From positions 1 through 33,156 of the forward strand of contig JAKIVT010000010.1 in assembly GCA_022750415.1 (NCBI GenBank): a stretch of DNA of 33,156 nt. The letters run 5' to 3'. Below, piece after piece: positions 7,659 through 16,883 of this stretch. The translations under genes and the position numbers were made by a program. Source of the stretch: Thermoplasmata archaeon (lineage in GTDB: Archaea; Thermoplasmatota; Thermoplasmata; Lutacidiplasmatales; UBA184). Position 1 is the stretch's first letter; the number at the start of each line of letters is the position of its first letter. The notes beneath the pieces were generated by a model. That model ran no database searches. It saw nothing but the letters and a program-made list of their open reading frames with translations, and was not told the origin of the DNA.

Positions 7659-9479
7659 TTAGTCCTTTCTGCCGACCGGCACCCCGGTCGCTCCGTCCGG
7701 GGCGTCGTCGCCCTCCGTCGACTCGCGACGCACTTGGGTCCGGTACAGGCGGAGCAACTCGGCGGCGGTGGTCGCGTCCTCGGGGCCCTTGTCGTCGCGC
7801 CATCGGCCCGTGAACCGAGGGAATCGCAAGGCGAAGCCGGCGCCGGGCCGGACCATTCCCAGCCCAGCCCGGTGGTTCGGGCTGAGCGAAAGCTCCGCGC
7901 CCCGAACTTCGAGGACGAGCCCGGGTTTCATCCATCGGTCGGGCTCGAGGCCGGTGTCGATCCCCGGGGGGCGCTCCTGGACCTCGAACGGTCGGAGCTT
8001 CTCAGGGAGTGCGGCCAGCGCGGCGTCGTCGAATCCGGTCCCGACCTTGCAGAACGACTCGTAGACCCCCTTCTCCGGGTCGTACGACGCGAGGAGCAAG
8101 GCCCCATAGGTTCCGGCCCGACGGCCCCGCCCGTGGAAGGCACCGACGACGACCCCGTCGATGGAATCGGCGAGCCCTTGCGTGTACTCGCGCTTGTACT
8201 TGATCCACCAGAACCCCCGCGCCCCGGCCCGGTAGGAGCTCTCGGCGGAGAGCGACTTGGCCATGACTCCCTCGCATCCGTCGGCGATCGACTCGTCAAA
8301 GAACGCCTGGGCCGCCGGGACGTCGGTGACGACCCGCTGCGTCGCGAGACGAATTCGAGTCGAGCCGCGCACGAGGGCCTCGAGCCTCCGTCTCCGCTCG
8401 GGGAAGGGGAGGTCGATGGTCCGTCCGTCACCGTCCAAGAGTACGTCGAACAGGAACAGCGCGACACGGATCTCTTCCTGCATCCGTTCGAGGTCGTACT
8501 TTCGTCCCCGTCGGCGAGAGATCTCCTGGAACGGTCGGATCTCGTCGGTATCGGCGTCGACGGAGACGCACTCCCCTTCGACGATGGCCGGTCGGCTGGC
8601 GAGCGCGTTCGGGAGGTCCGCGAGGAGCTCGGGGAACTGGGCGCTGATCTCCTCGAGTCGCCGCGAGAACAGCCGAACCTTCCCGTGGGCGTCGAGATGC
8701 GCTTGGACCCGGAGGCCGTCGTACTTGTACTCGAGGGCGGCCGTCCCCTCCATCCGCTTCAAGACCTCCGTCAGATCCTTGGCCCGTTCCCCGAGCATGG
8801 GGCGGACGGGCCGGCCGACGGTCAGGGTGATTCCGGCCAAGGCGGCGACGCCGCCGTCGGCCACCGTGGTGGCCACAACGCCGAGGTCGCTCGAGACGTT
8901 GAACGCCGCCTCGATCGCGAGCCGAGATTCTTTCGTTCCCCCGCCCCACGCCGCGCCGAGCGCGTCGAGGATCGTCGCTTCCCGGACCCCGAGGCGGAGC
9001 GTTCCCATCACGAACCGGATGAGGTACTTTCCCTCCAACGGAGCCGCCCGCCCGAGGAGGTCCCGGAGAATGCCGATCTTCGCGTCCTGCGAACCCTCAC
9101 CCGCCGTCTGCGCCACGCGAAGGAGGCCGTCGTAGACCTCCGAAACCTCCAGAGGTCGGTCCTCGCCCGTCTTCCCCCCGGCCGTCAGTAGCTCGGCCGC
9201 GACGTCTCCCAGATCCCCGAGGGCTCGAAGTCGTTCGGCGACCGCCGTGGGTTCGGTCGAGGTGGCTTCGGCGACGGCCCGGGCTCCCAGGGAGGCAGCG
9301 AGACCGAGTTCGACCCCCTCGTACTCCGGTCGGAGTTGCCCTTGCGAGAGGTAGACGACGGAGGCGAGCTCGCCCCTCGGGACCGATTGGAACAGTTCCG
9401 AAAGGATGGTGCGCATCTCGAGGCGTTTGGTCGTCGCCTCGAGGCGTTCGTACGACCGGACGAGCTCAGCGAACCGCAC
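7659..9479 (-). CDS. lig: ATP-dependent DNA ligase
   Basis: Nucleotidyltransferase motif EYKYDGLRVQAH (KxDG), EGVMAKSL, WIKYKREY. The start is placed at GTG 9479 (VRFAELVRSYERLEATTKR); the preceding ORF sequence overlaps rpe and looks non-coding. Confidence 0.93.
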   Translation of the reverse strand: MRFAELVRSYERLEATTKRLEMRTILSELFQSVPRGELASVVYLSQGQLRPEYEGVELGLAASLGARAVAEATSTEPTAVAERLRALGDLGDVAAELLTAGGKTGEDRPLEVSEVYDGLLRVAQTAGEGSQDAKIGILRDLLGRAAPLEGKYLIRFVMGTLRLGVREATILDALGAAWGGGTKESRLAIEAAFNVSSDLGVVATTVADGGVAALAGITLTVGRPVRPMLGERAKDLTEVLKRMEGTAALEYKYDGLRVQAHLDAHGKVRLFSRRLEEISAQFPELLADLPNALASRPAIVEGECVSVDADTDEIRPFQEISRRRGRKYDLERMQEEIRVALFLFDVLLDGDGRTIDLPFPERRRRLEALVRGSTRIRLATQRVVTDVPAAQAFFDESIADGCEGVMAKSLSAESSYRAGARGFWWIKYKREYTQGLADSIDGVVVGAFHGRGRRAGTYGALLLASYDPEKGVYESFCKVGTGFDDAALAALPEKLRPFEVQERPPGIDTGLEPDRWMKPGLVLEVRGAELSLSPNHRAGLGMVRPGAGFALRFPRFTGRWRDDKGPEDATTAAELLRLYRTQVRRESTEGDDAPDGATGVPVGRKD

Positions 9480-10161
9480 GGCGGGACCCCTCGTCCACCG
9501 CGCGCCGCAGGCTCTTGAGGTTGTCCGAAACGGGGTCCTTGTTGAACACGGAATTGCCGCAGACGAAGAACGTCGCACCGCTCTCCGCCGCGAGGGTCGC
9601 CGTCTCGGTCGTGATCCCCCCGTCGACGGAAACGTCGGCGGAGGAGCCCGATGCGTCGAGGGCCTTCCGGGCCGCCACGACCTTCGGAAGCACGTCGGGA
9701 ATGAACTTCTGCCCCGAGAACCCCGGCCGCACGCTCATCACGAGCACCTGGTCGAGCCGGTCAAGGAGCGGTTCGACCCGGTCAAACGCCGTGTCCGGAC
9801 GGATTGCCGCCCCCACCCGAACCCCCGTGGCACGGATCGCCCGGACGGTCTCGTCGGCGTCGTCGGACGACTCCACATGAAACACGAGCGTTGTACCGCC
9901 CGCCTTCGCGAACGCCTCGGCGTACTGCGCGGGATGTTCGATCATCAGGTGGACGTCGAGCGGGAGACGGGTCCGCATCCGGACGGCTTGCACGAGCGCC
10001 GGTCCGAAGGTGATGTTCGGAACAAAATGGCCGTCCATCACGTCGAGATGGAGCGCGTCGGCGCCGCCCGCCTCCGCCGCTCGGATGGCTCCGGCGAGGT
10101 CCGAAAAGTCGGCGCTCAGCAGAGAGGGGGCCAAAAGAAGCCGACGGCCCACCGTCGGCAC
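9466..10161 (-). CDS. rpe: Ribulose-phosphate 3-epimerase
   Basis: LLAPSLLSADFSDL, LHLDVMDGHFVPNITFGP, DVHLMIEHP, VLVMSVRPGFSGQKF, VDGGI. Confidence 0.93.
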   Translation of the reverse strand: MPTVGRRLLLAPSLLSADFSDLAGAIRAAEAGGADALHLDVMDGHFVPNITFGPALVQAVRMRTRLPLDVHLMIEHPAQYAEAFAKAGGTTLVFHVESSDDADETVRAIRATGVRVGAAIRPDTAFDRVEPLLDRLDQVLVMSVRPGFSGQKFIPDVLPKVVAARKALDASGSSADVSVDGGITTETATLAAESGATFFVCGNSVFNKDPVSDNLKSLRRAVDEGSRRAVR

Positions 10162-10182
10162 ATCCGGGCCACTCCGTTGGGG

Positions 10183-10190
10183 TATATATA
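10183..10190. promoter_or_regulatory. TATA box (TATATATA) in the divergent rpe / substrate-binding protein intergenic region
   Basis: TATATATA within GC-rich DNA, about 55-60 nt upstream of the SBP start and about 22 nt from the rpe ATG; symmetric, so it could serve either direction. Confidence 0.6.
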
Positions 10191-10245
10191 CGACCTCGGA
10201 GGTTGGCGACCAAGTCTCGGCCGCGGCCGAACTTTGGTGAAACGA

Positions 10246-13200
10246 ATGGAAGCGGAGAGTGTGCCCTCAGGGTCGGACCGACGCTGGCAAGGCAAGCGCG
10301 GACTGTCCACGCCAACGGCAGCGATCATCATGATCGTCGTCATCGCGCTGGTCGCCGCCGGTAGCTTCGCCGCGTTCAACGCGGTCAAGCCGCAGACGGG
10401 AACCACGCAGAACTGCGAGCCGAAGTCCAGCTACATTTGCGTCAACTTGCTGGCGGGGCATGACATGGCTCTCCTGGTGCCGTTCAAAACGACCCAGGCA
10501 GGAACCACGGTCCCCTTCACAGCTTCTTTTACAAAAGGCGAAACTTCCTCGAAATACGTTTTCAACTTCGGTGACGGCTCCAACGTAAGCTCGAACGTCC
10601 CGACGGTTTCCCACTCGTATGCGGCACCAGGTACCTACATCGCCTCGGTGACAGCGACGGTCGGCGGAGTGACCCACGACAACTTCGAGTCGTTGGCGCT
10701 CATCACCGTCGCCCCCTCGTACACCTCCTCCCACTCCGGCACCGCCCCGACGGTCACGGGCGCGATCGTCAAGATCACCAGCGGACTCGCCGGCCCGACA
10801 GCGGTCGTCGCCGTCGGCGGCCAGGTCACCATCGCGGGTGCCTACAGCTCCGCGCCGACCAACCCGCTCTTCACCCCCCAGGCCCCGACGATCACGGCGA
10901 GCACGGGCGTCCAAACCAGCGGCACATCGGGCACCAGCACCTCGGCGACGGCCACGGTCCAGTGGCAGAACCCGGGTATCTACACCGCGGTGTTCGTCGG
11001 TGAGGCAAAGTCCGGCAGCGTCGTGGCCTACCAGAACTACACGTGGACGGTCTTCGTGGCCGCCACGGGCGTTCACGCGGGCATCGGGGGCGGGGCGAGT
11101 TCGGTCTCTAACCCGCACCCGAACAGCCTCGACATCTACGAACTCTCCCCCGGCGGCTCGACCTCGGAAGACCCTGCGATCGACTACGAGACGGTGGGCT
11201 ACGAGCCGATCATCAACATCTACCAGACGTTGATCTCGTACAACGGGAGCGACTCCGGTCCGGGCTACCAGAACTTCGTCCCCGTCGCCGCGGCGTGCGT
11301 GCCGGGCAGCCCGCAGTGCACCGCCCTCTTCGGGACCAACCTCACCAGCGGGACCGACTACACGTTCGTCGTGAGCAGCGCTCCCCAGTTCTACGACCCG
11401 GTCAGCCACAACCACTGGGGCATGTACCCCTCGGACGTCGTGTTCAGCCTCGCCCGAACGCTGGGCTTCGCGACCCAGCCGGCGTTCGGCGCGAACAACG
11501 GCTGGATCGTCGCCCAGTCGCTCCTCTCGGCGGGGAACGGCGCTTGGGACGGCGGGATCCACGCGACGATGAACAACACCCCCCAGGGCGTGTTCAACTC
11601 GATGTCGGTCAACGAGACCGGCGTGTGCACGGCCGCGATGATGACGGGAAGCTACCACGGCTGCGTCACGTTCCACGTGAACGCGAACGGCGTGAACTGG
11701 CCCTACTTCCTCGAGTTGATCTCGGACGCGCTCGGCTCGGCGATCGTCCCGTGCGGCTGGTTCAGTGCGATGGCCCAGGGCTCGGGAATCCCGGGCTGGA
11801 CGTACAACACTGAGTCGTCCTCCGATTCGGGCGACCACCCGTGCCTCCTGCCCGGCGGCGCAACGTCGACCTCGCAGGCGCAGTTCCAGCAGGCGATTTC
11901 GCTGACCAACATGACGCCGACCTCTTGGGACACCTGGCAGACCATCGGCTCGGGAACCCAGTCTTCCGGGCACTTCTGGGGCAACACCCAGTGGAGCATG
12001 GCCGGCAGCGGTCCGTACTACATGGCCAGCCTGACGATCGGCCAGAACTACCTGCTGAAGCCAAACCCCGCCTACGCCCAGACCCCCTCGTGCACCTGGC
12101 TGGGCTGCGAGCCTGCCCCCGGGACCTACGCGCACTCGGTGAGCGTGGACTGGGAGCAGAACCAGCTGCCGGGTGAGGAGGCCTACGCGGCCGGATCGGC
12201 CGACTTGGCGAGCATCCCCGCGACGGATGCGGCCCTGTTGCTCCAGCTGATCCAGCAGGGGAAGATCGGTGCCACGACGTTCCCGTCGTTGAGCATCTAC
12301 TTCTTCCCCTTCACGGCGGAGTTCAACCTCGCGGGCGCGCAGAAGTACACGTCGAACCCGATCACGGTTCCGACGGACTTCTTCGCCAACTCCGGGGTCC
12401 GGAACTTCTTCGTGAACGCGTACCCCTACACGACGACGGAGAACACCATCGGAACGAAGGACGGGATCCAGTACGACTTCAACTACGGCGGCGCGATCCC
12501 GCAGTTCATGGGGGCGTACTACCCCACGAACGTTTCGTTCCCGAGCACGGACCCGGTGGCGAACGACAAGACGACCGGGTCGGCCTCCTGGTGGTGGACC
12601 CAGCTGGAAGCCAACGTCAGCACCCCCTCGAGCCCGTTCTACGCCCCGGAGCTGGCGAGTTGCACCACGGCCAACCCGTGCCAAGTGCCGTTCTTCGGTG
12701 AGACCGGTGCCCCCGATGTCGACCAGCGCCTGGCCCTCTGGGCCGCCGAGATCTCCCTGCTTTCCGGCGGGAAGCTCAAGGTGAACGTGCTGGACATCGA
12801 CTTCACCGACCTCGTGCTGAACTCGCTCTACAACGGCCCCGGGCAGAACCCGATGCCGTTCTACGAGCTGGGGTGGGCGCCCGACTACCCGGACCCGACG
12901 GACTACATGGTCCCGCTCTACAAGCCGGACGGGTCGTACACCCACGCCGACGCGCTCAGCGAGGTCTTTGAGGGGTACCCGAACCCCGGCCCCAACCCGA
13001 CGTACAACAACTCGGCGTGCCACACCTGGACGGACTACGGATACTGGTCCAACCAGGCCCAGACCCCCGGCGGGATTGCGAGCGACTGCCAGGGTTCGGC
13101 GTACGGGGCGATGGCGCTGGCGCAGCAGGTGGCGGGCTACACGCCCGACGGCCCGCAGCGCGTGCTGATCTACAACATGATCGAGCACATCGCGAACGCG

Positions 13201-13353
13201 CTGGCCCTGTACACCTACTGGGGACAGTCGAACGTCGTGCTGACCTACGCGCCGTGGATCAACGGTGCGTCGGCCAACTCCAACATCGTCATCGGCGGCG
13301 GTGGAGACCAGACCTGGTACACCTTCACGGGCATCAACGGGGCCCCGGCGTAG
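10246..13353 (+). CDS. Membrane-anchored extracellular solute-binding protein (family 5, peptide-type) with N-terminal PKD-like domain
   Basis: N-terminal TM AAIIMIVVIALVAAGSFAAFNAV, PKD-like FNFGDGSNVSSNVPTVSHSYAAPGTYIASVTATV, then SBP_bac_5-like sequence (YEPIINIYQTLISYNG, YPSDVVFSLAR, YELGWAPDYPDPTDYM). Alternative GTG start at 10237. Confidence 0.88.
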   Translation: MEAESVPSGSDRRWQGKRGLSTPTAAIIMIVVIALVAAGSFAAFNAVKPQTGTTQNCEPKSSYICVNLLAGHDMALLVPFKTTQAGTTVPFTASFTKGETSSKYVFNFGDGSNVSSNVPTVSHSYAAPGTYIASVTATVGGVTHDNFESLALITVAPSYTSSHSGTAPTVTGAIVKITSGLAGPTAVVAVGGQVTIAGAYSSAPTNPLFTPQAPTITASTGVQTSGTSGTSTSATATVQWQNPGIYTAVFVGEAKSGSVVAYQNYTWTVFVAATGVHAGIGGGASSVSNPHPNSLDIYELSPGGSTSEDPAIDYETVGYEPIINIYQTLISYNGSDSGPGYQNFVPVAAACVPGSPQCTALFGTNLTSGTDYTFVVSSAPQFYDPVSHNHWGMYPSDVVFSLARTLGFATQPAFGANNGWIVAQSLLSAGNGAWDGGIHATMNNTPQGVFNSMSVNETGVCTAAMMTGSYHGCVTFHVNANGVNWPYFLELISDALGSAIVPCGWFSAMAQGSGIPGWTYNTESSSDSGDHPCLLPGGATSTSQAQFQQAISLTNMTPTSWDTWQTIGSGTQSSGHFWGNTQWSMAGSGPYYMASLTIGQNYLLKPNPAYAQTPSCTWLGCEPAPGTYAHSVSVDWEQNQLPGEEAYAAGSADLASIPATDAALLLQLIQQGKIGATTFPSLSIYFFPFTAEFNLAGAQKYTSNPITVPTDFFANSGVRNFFVNAYPYTTTENTIGTKDGIQYDFNYGGAIPQFMGAYYPTNVSFPSTDPVANDKTTGSASWWWTQLEANVSTPSSPFYAPELASCTTANPCQVPFFGETGAPDVDQRLALWAAEISLLSGGKLKVNVLDIDFTDLVLNSLYNGPGQNPMPFYELGWAPDYPDPTDYMVPLYKPDGSYTHADALSEVFEGYPNPGPNPTYNNSACHTWTDYGYWSNQAQTPGGIASDCQGSAYGAMALAQQVAGYTPDGPQRVLIYNMIEHIANALALYTYWGQSNVVLTYAPWINGASANSNIVIGGGGDQTWYTFTGINGAPA

Positions 13354-13370
13354 GCGCGCGACGACCGAGT

Positions 13371-13394
13371 TCGGCGGCCCCGAAGGGCCGCCGA
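13371..13394 (+). terminator. Hairpin plus T-rich tract downstream of the SBP gene
   Basis: tcggcggccc-cgaa-gggccgccga (10 bp) followed by ccaaccctttcctccctttcttttt; 17 bp after the stop codon. Confidence 0.65.
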
Positions 13395-13584
13395 CCAACC
13401 CTTTCCTCCCTTTCTTTTTCGAGGATTCACGGGGAGGGGTTTTGTCCCCCGATCCGCGGCCCGCCCGTGCGGGTGGCGAGCGGCGATGAGCCGCGGGGCG
13501 TCCAGGTGACTTAGGGGGCGCTCCGTGGAGGGTCCACGGCCTCGGCGGGGGCCTAGGGAGCGCCGGACTCAGGGCCGACGAGTC

Positions 13585-14010
13585 TTACAGGAACTCGTGG
13601 GGGTCCGGGCCGCCCGACCCGGTCGGGACGTGCCGGGCGAACGCGTCCGGGTGCCACGCCTCGGGGGTCCAGCGCCCGAACCGGACGGGCCGGTACCACG
13701 AGGGGCGGTACGGGGTGGACCGCTCCTCCTCGGGGCCGGGACGGGTCCAAAGGAACCGGTAGGCGAGGAACTCCAGGTAGAACGCGACCCCGAGGGCGAG
13801 AACGAGGCCCACGAACTGGCGTTGTTCGGCGAAGAACCCGACGACCATGGCGTCGACGATGAGGAAGCCGAGGCCGACCCAGACCTTCAGGAACGAGAAG
13901 TAGAACCAGTCCTTCCAGGGAACGCCAGGGTCCGCCACGGCGGCCGAGCGGTCCGCGGGAGTGGGCCGAAGGCGGGGCCCCGGGCGCTCGTCGAGGTCGT
14001 CGGTGGCCAT
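13585..14010 (-). CDS. Small membrane protein (about two TM helices), last gene of the Dpp-like operon; function unknown
   Basis: FLKVWVGLGFLIVDAMVVGFFAEQRQFVGLVLALGVAFYLEFLAYRFLW; starts 14 bp downstream of the ATPase stop codon on the same strand. Confidence 0.7.
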   Translation of the reverse strand: MATDDLDERPGPRLRPTPADRSAAVADPGVPWKDWFYFSFLKVWVGLGFLIVDAMVVGFFAEQRQFVGLVLALGVAFYLEFLAYRFLWTRPGPEEERSTPYRPSWYRPVRFGRWTPEAWHPDAFARHVPTGSGGPDPHEFL

Positions 14011-14023
14011 GGGGCCTCTCCGG

Positions 14024-15229
14024 TCAGTTGGCGGTGGCGGGGGTGGCCGCCACGGCCGCGGAGGAGGAAGCAGGGAGCCGTCCCTCGAACCCCGGCACGA
14101 AGGCTCCAGTGCCCTCGGCGGGGTTCGGATACAGGTGGCAGGCGACCCAGTGGTCGCCCCGGATCCGGATGAGCGGCGGCTCGACCTTGGAGCAGATCGG
14201 CATGACGGCCGGGCACCGAGTGTGGAAGTGGCAGCCGGGAGGGGGGGCGGCCGGGCTCGGGACGTCTCCCTTCAGGACGATCCGCTCCCGCTTGACCTTA
14301 GGGTCGGGGATCGGGATGGCGGCGAGGAGCGCCTGGGTGTACGGGTGCATCGGGCGGGAGAACAGGTCCTCCGTCGGCGCCCGCTCCACGACCTTGCCGA
14401 GGTACATCACGACGACCCGGTGGGACATCGCGCGGACGACCGACAGGTGGTGGGAGATGAACAAGTAGGCGAGCTGCTGCTCGGACTGCAGCCGCTTCAG
14501 GATGTTCAGGATCTGCGCCTGGACCGAGACGTCGAGGGCGCTCGTGGGCTCGTCGAGGACGATGAAGTCGGGGCGGAGCGCGAGGGCCCGGGCGATCCCG
14601 ATCCGTTGCCGCTGGCCGCCGGAGAACTCGTGGGGGAAGCGCCAGAGGTGCTCGGGGTTCAACCCGACGGACTGGAGGAGCTCGGCAACCCGCTTGTACC
14701 GCTGCTGGCGGGTCCCCATGTGGTGGATCGCGAGCGGCTCGCTCACGACGTCCCGGATCAGCATCCGGGGGGACAGCGAGGAGAACGGGTCCTGGAAGAC
14801 GATCTGCAGCTTCCCGCGGAGCTGGTGGATCTTCTTCGGGGACATCCGGTAGAGGGAGTACTGCTTCGCGATCTGGTCGAGCTCCTGGAGGGCCGCCTGG
14901 GTGGGGGCGGCGAGGTGCTCGGTCCCCCCGTCGACGGGGAGGCCCTGGTACAGCGTTTCGAGCCGATTGGCGACCTCGGCGGGGGGCCGGTAGTACGTTT
15001 GCCCGCTCGTCGGCTCGATCAGTCGGAGGATCAGCCGGCCAACGGTGGTCTTCCCGCAACCGGACTCGCCCACGAGGCCGACGGTCTCCCCCTCGTGGAC
15101 GTCGAAACTGACGCCGTCGACGGCCCGGACGTCGCCGATATGGCTCGAGAACAACCCCCCCCGGATGGGGAAGTACTTGCGCAGGTTGCGAACCGAGAGC
15201 AGTACCGGTGCCTGACGCCCGTTGTCCAT
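14024..15229 (-). CDS. dppF: Peptide/oligopeptide ABC transporter ATP-binding protein (OppF/DppF-like)
   Basis: Walker [11 protein letters not shown]-loop [10 protein letters not shown], signature [15 protein letters not shown], Walker [14 protein letters not shown]-terminal CHFHTRCP oligo_HPY region. Confidence 0.92.
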   Translation of the reverse strand: MDNGRQAPVLLSVRNLRKYFPIRGGLFSSHIGDVRAVDGVSFDVHEGETVGLVGESGCGKTTVGRLILRLIEPTSGQTYYRPPAEVANRLETLYQGLPVDGGTEHLAAPTQAALQELDQIAKQYSLYRMSPKKIHQLRGKLQIVFQDPFSSLSPRMLIRDVVSEPLAIHHMGTRQQRYKRVAELLQSVGLNPEHLWRFPHEFSGGQRQRIGIARALALRPDFIVLDEPTSALDVSVQAQILNILKRLQSEQQLAYLFISHHLSVVRAMSHRVVVMYLGKVVERAPTEDLFSRPMHPYTQALLAAIPIPDPKVKRERIVLKGDVPSPAAPPPGCHFHTRCPAVMPICSKVEPPLIRIRGDHWVACHLYPNPAEGTGAFVPGFEGRLPASSSAAVAATPATAN

Positions 15230-15257
15230 TCGTCCGTCGACTCCCCTGTACGGCCCG

Positions 15258-16883
15258 CTATCCCTCGGTGGTCGGCCCGTTGTACAGGTAGCAGGCGACG
15301 GTATGGCCCCCACCCTCGATGGTCATCGGAGGTCGATTCTCCTTGCACACCGGCATCGCGTGGGGGCACCGGGGATGGAATCGGCAGCCTGTGGGGGGAT
15401 AAATGAGGTTGGGTACCGATCCCGGGATCGACTCGAGCTTCTTGTCCGGTTCGTCCATCCGGGGGATCGAACTGAGCAGTCCCTGGGTGTAGGGGTGGAG
15501 GGGCCGGCGGAACAGCTCCTCGACGGGGGCGGTCTCGACCACGTTCCCCGCGTACATGACGCACACGCGGTCGGCGACCTCGGCGATCACCCCGAGGTCG
15601 TGGGTGATCAGGAGGATCGCGGTCCCGACGCGGCCCTTCAGGTCCCGCATCAATTCGAGGATCTGGGCCTGGATCGTGACGTCGAGGGCCGTCGTCGGCT
15701 CGTCGGCGACGAGCAACTCGGGCTCGGCCGAGAGGGCCATGGCGATCATCACCCGCTGGAGCATCCCGCCGGACAGCTCGTGGGGGTAGCCCCGGGCGAC
15801 CTGGACGGGGTTGGCGATCGAGACCCCTTCCAGGAGCGCGACGACGTTCCAGAACATCTCGTCGGCAAGCCCCTTCCGGGTGTACCGCTTGATCCCCCAG
15901 AGGCTCAGGTGGAGGGTGGAGAGGTTGAGCGCGAGCCGCCGGGTCCGGATCACCCGACGGTGGTTTCGGTCCATCTTGGAGGTGCGCATCTCCTCCATGT
16001 ACGATGCCTTGAGCTCGGCTTCGAGGAGGAGCCGGCGGCGCCGCTGGGAGAGGTAATTCTTCTGCAGGCCCGAGAATTCGACCCTCCGGAGCGCCTTCCG
16101 CATCTGCGGAACCTTCGACTCCGGGTCCGCGTGGGCCGCGCGGAAGGTGTAGTACGCTTGAGTCCCCAAGCTCGGTACGCCGGTCACTTCCGCGAACGCA
16201 TTGCAGGCTGTCCGCAGCACGTTCCCGTCGTTCGTCCGGGCGGCGTCGACGACGGCCTGGAGGGCCGCCTCGACCTCCGCTCCCCGGGACTTCGCCTTCA
16301 GGAGCCGGTCGATGATCGGGATCCCGCGGTGGAGGAACAGCGCCTCGCTGATTTGGTCCGCAATGGAGAAGATCGGGTTGAGAGCGCTCATCGGCTCCTG
16401 GAAGATCATCGAGATGCCGGCGCCCCGGACCGCCGTCATCCGCTCCTGGCCGACCTTAATCCGCCGGTAGCGGCGGCGGACCTTCACCCGGTTCGACTTC
16501 CGGATCGGCTTGAACGTCGCCTCCTTCTCGAGGCCAAAGAGCAAGTTCGCCCCCTTGAACCGGATCTGCCCGTCCATGATCCGCCCGGGGGGGTCCGCGA
16601 TCAGTTTCGTGATGGAGAACGCCGTGACCGACTTGCCGCAGCCGGTCTCCCCGACCAGGCCGAGAGTCTCGCCGCGGTGGATCTGGAAGGTGACGCCGTC
16701 GAGCGCCTTGACGACCCCGTCGTACGTGAAGAAGTAGGTCCGCAGGCCCCGGACGTCGAGGATCACCGGGGTTTCGGTGGTCGACTCCCTCGGGGCGGAA
16801 GCGGTGGAGGTTTGGGTCGGGCGGGACGGCTCGGAGGGCAGCGGAGTGGACGGAATTCGGGCTGCGGCCGCCGTCCCACTCAC
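15258..16883 (-). CDS. dppD: Peptide/oligopeptide ABC transporter ATP-binding protein (OppD/DppD-like) with a large insertion
   Basis: Walker [19 protein letters not shown], signature [15 protein letters not shown], Walker [29 protein letters not shown]. Confidence 0.92.
   Translation of the reverse strand: MSGTAAAARIPSTPLPSEPSRPTQTSTASAPRESTTETPVILDVRGLRTYFFTYDGVVKALDGVTFQIHRGETLGLVGETGCGKSVTAFSITKLIADPPGRIMDGQIRFKGANLLFGLEKEATFKPIRKSNRVKVRRRYRRIKVGQERMTAVRGAGISMIFQEPMSALNPIFSIADQISEALFLHRGIPIIDRLLKAKSRGAEVEAALQAVVDAARTNDGNVLRTACNAFAEVTGVPSLGTQAYYTFRAAHADPESKVPQMRKALRRVEFSGLQKNYLSQRRRRLLLEAELKASYMEEMRTSKMDRNHRRVIRTRRLALNLSTLHLSLWGIKRYTRKGLADEMFWNVVALLEGVSIANPVQVARGYPHELSGGMLQRVMIAMALSAEPELLVADEPTTALDVTIQAQILELMRDLKGRVGTAILLITHDLGVIAEVADRVCVMYAGNVVETAPVEELFRRPLHPYTQGLLSSIPRMDEPDKKLESIPGSVPNLIYPPTGCRFHPRCPHAMPVCKENRPPMTIEGGGHTVACYLYNGPTTEG

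Noticed and set aside
9480-9578. N-terminal extension of the DNA ligase ORF (MRRSSSAAIPC...)
   Set aside because: Overlaps rpe and has shadow-ORF composition; GTG at 9479 gives a normal ligase start.
10267-13398. 1043-aa minus-strand ORF antisense to the SBP gene
   Set aside because: Arg/Val/Gly/Asp-rich translation with no recognisable motifs; expected byproduct of GC-rich codon bias opposite a confident gene.
13436-13565. Possible RNase P or SRP RNA in the structured intergenic region
   Set aside because: No recognisable conserved RNase P or SRP RNA signature sequences by eye; kept only as an unassigned structured region.
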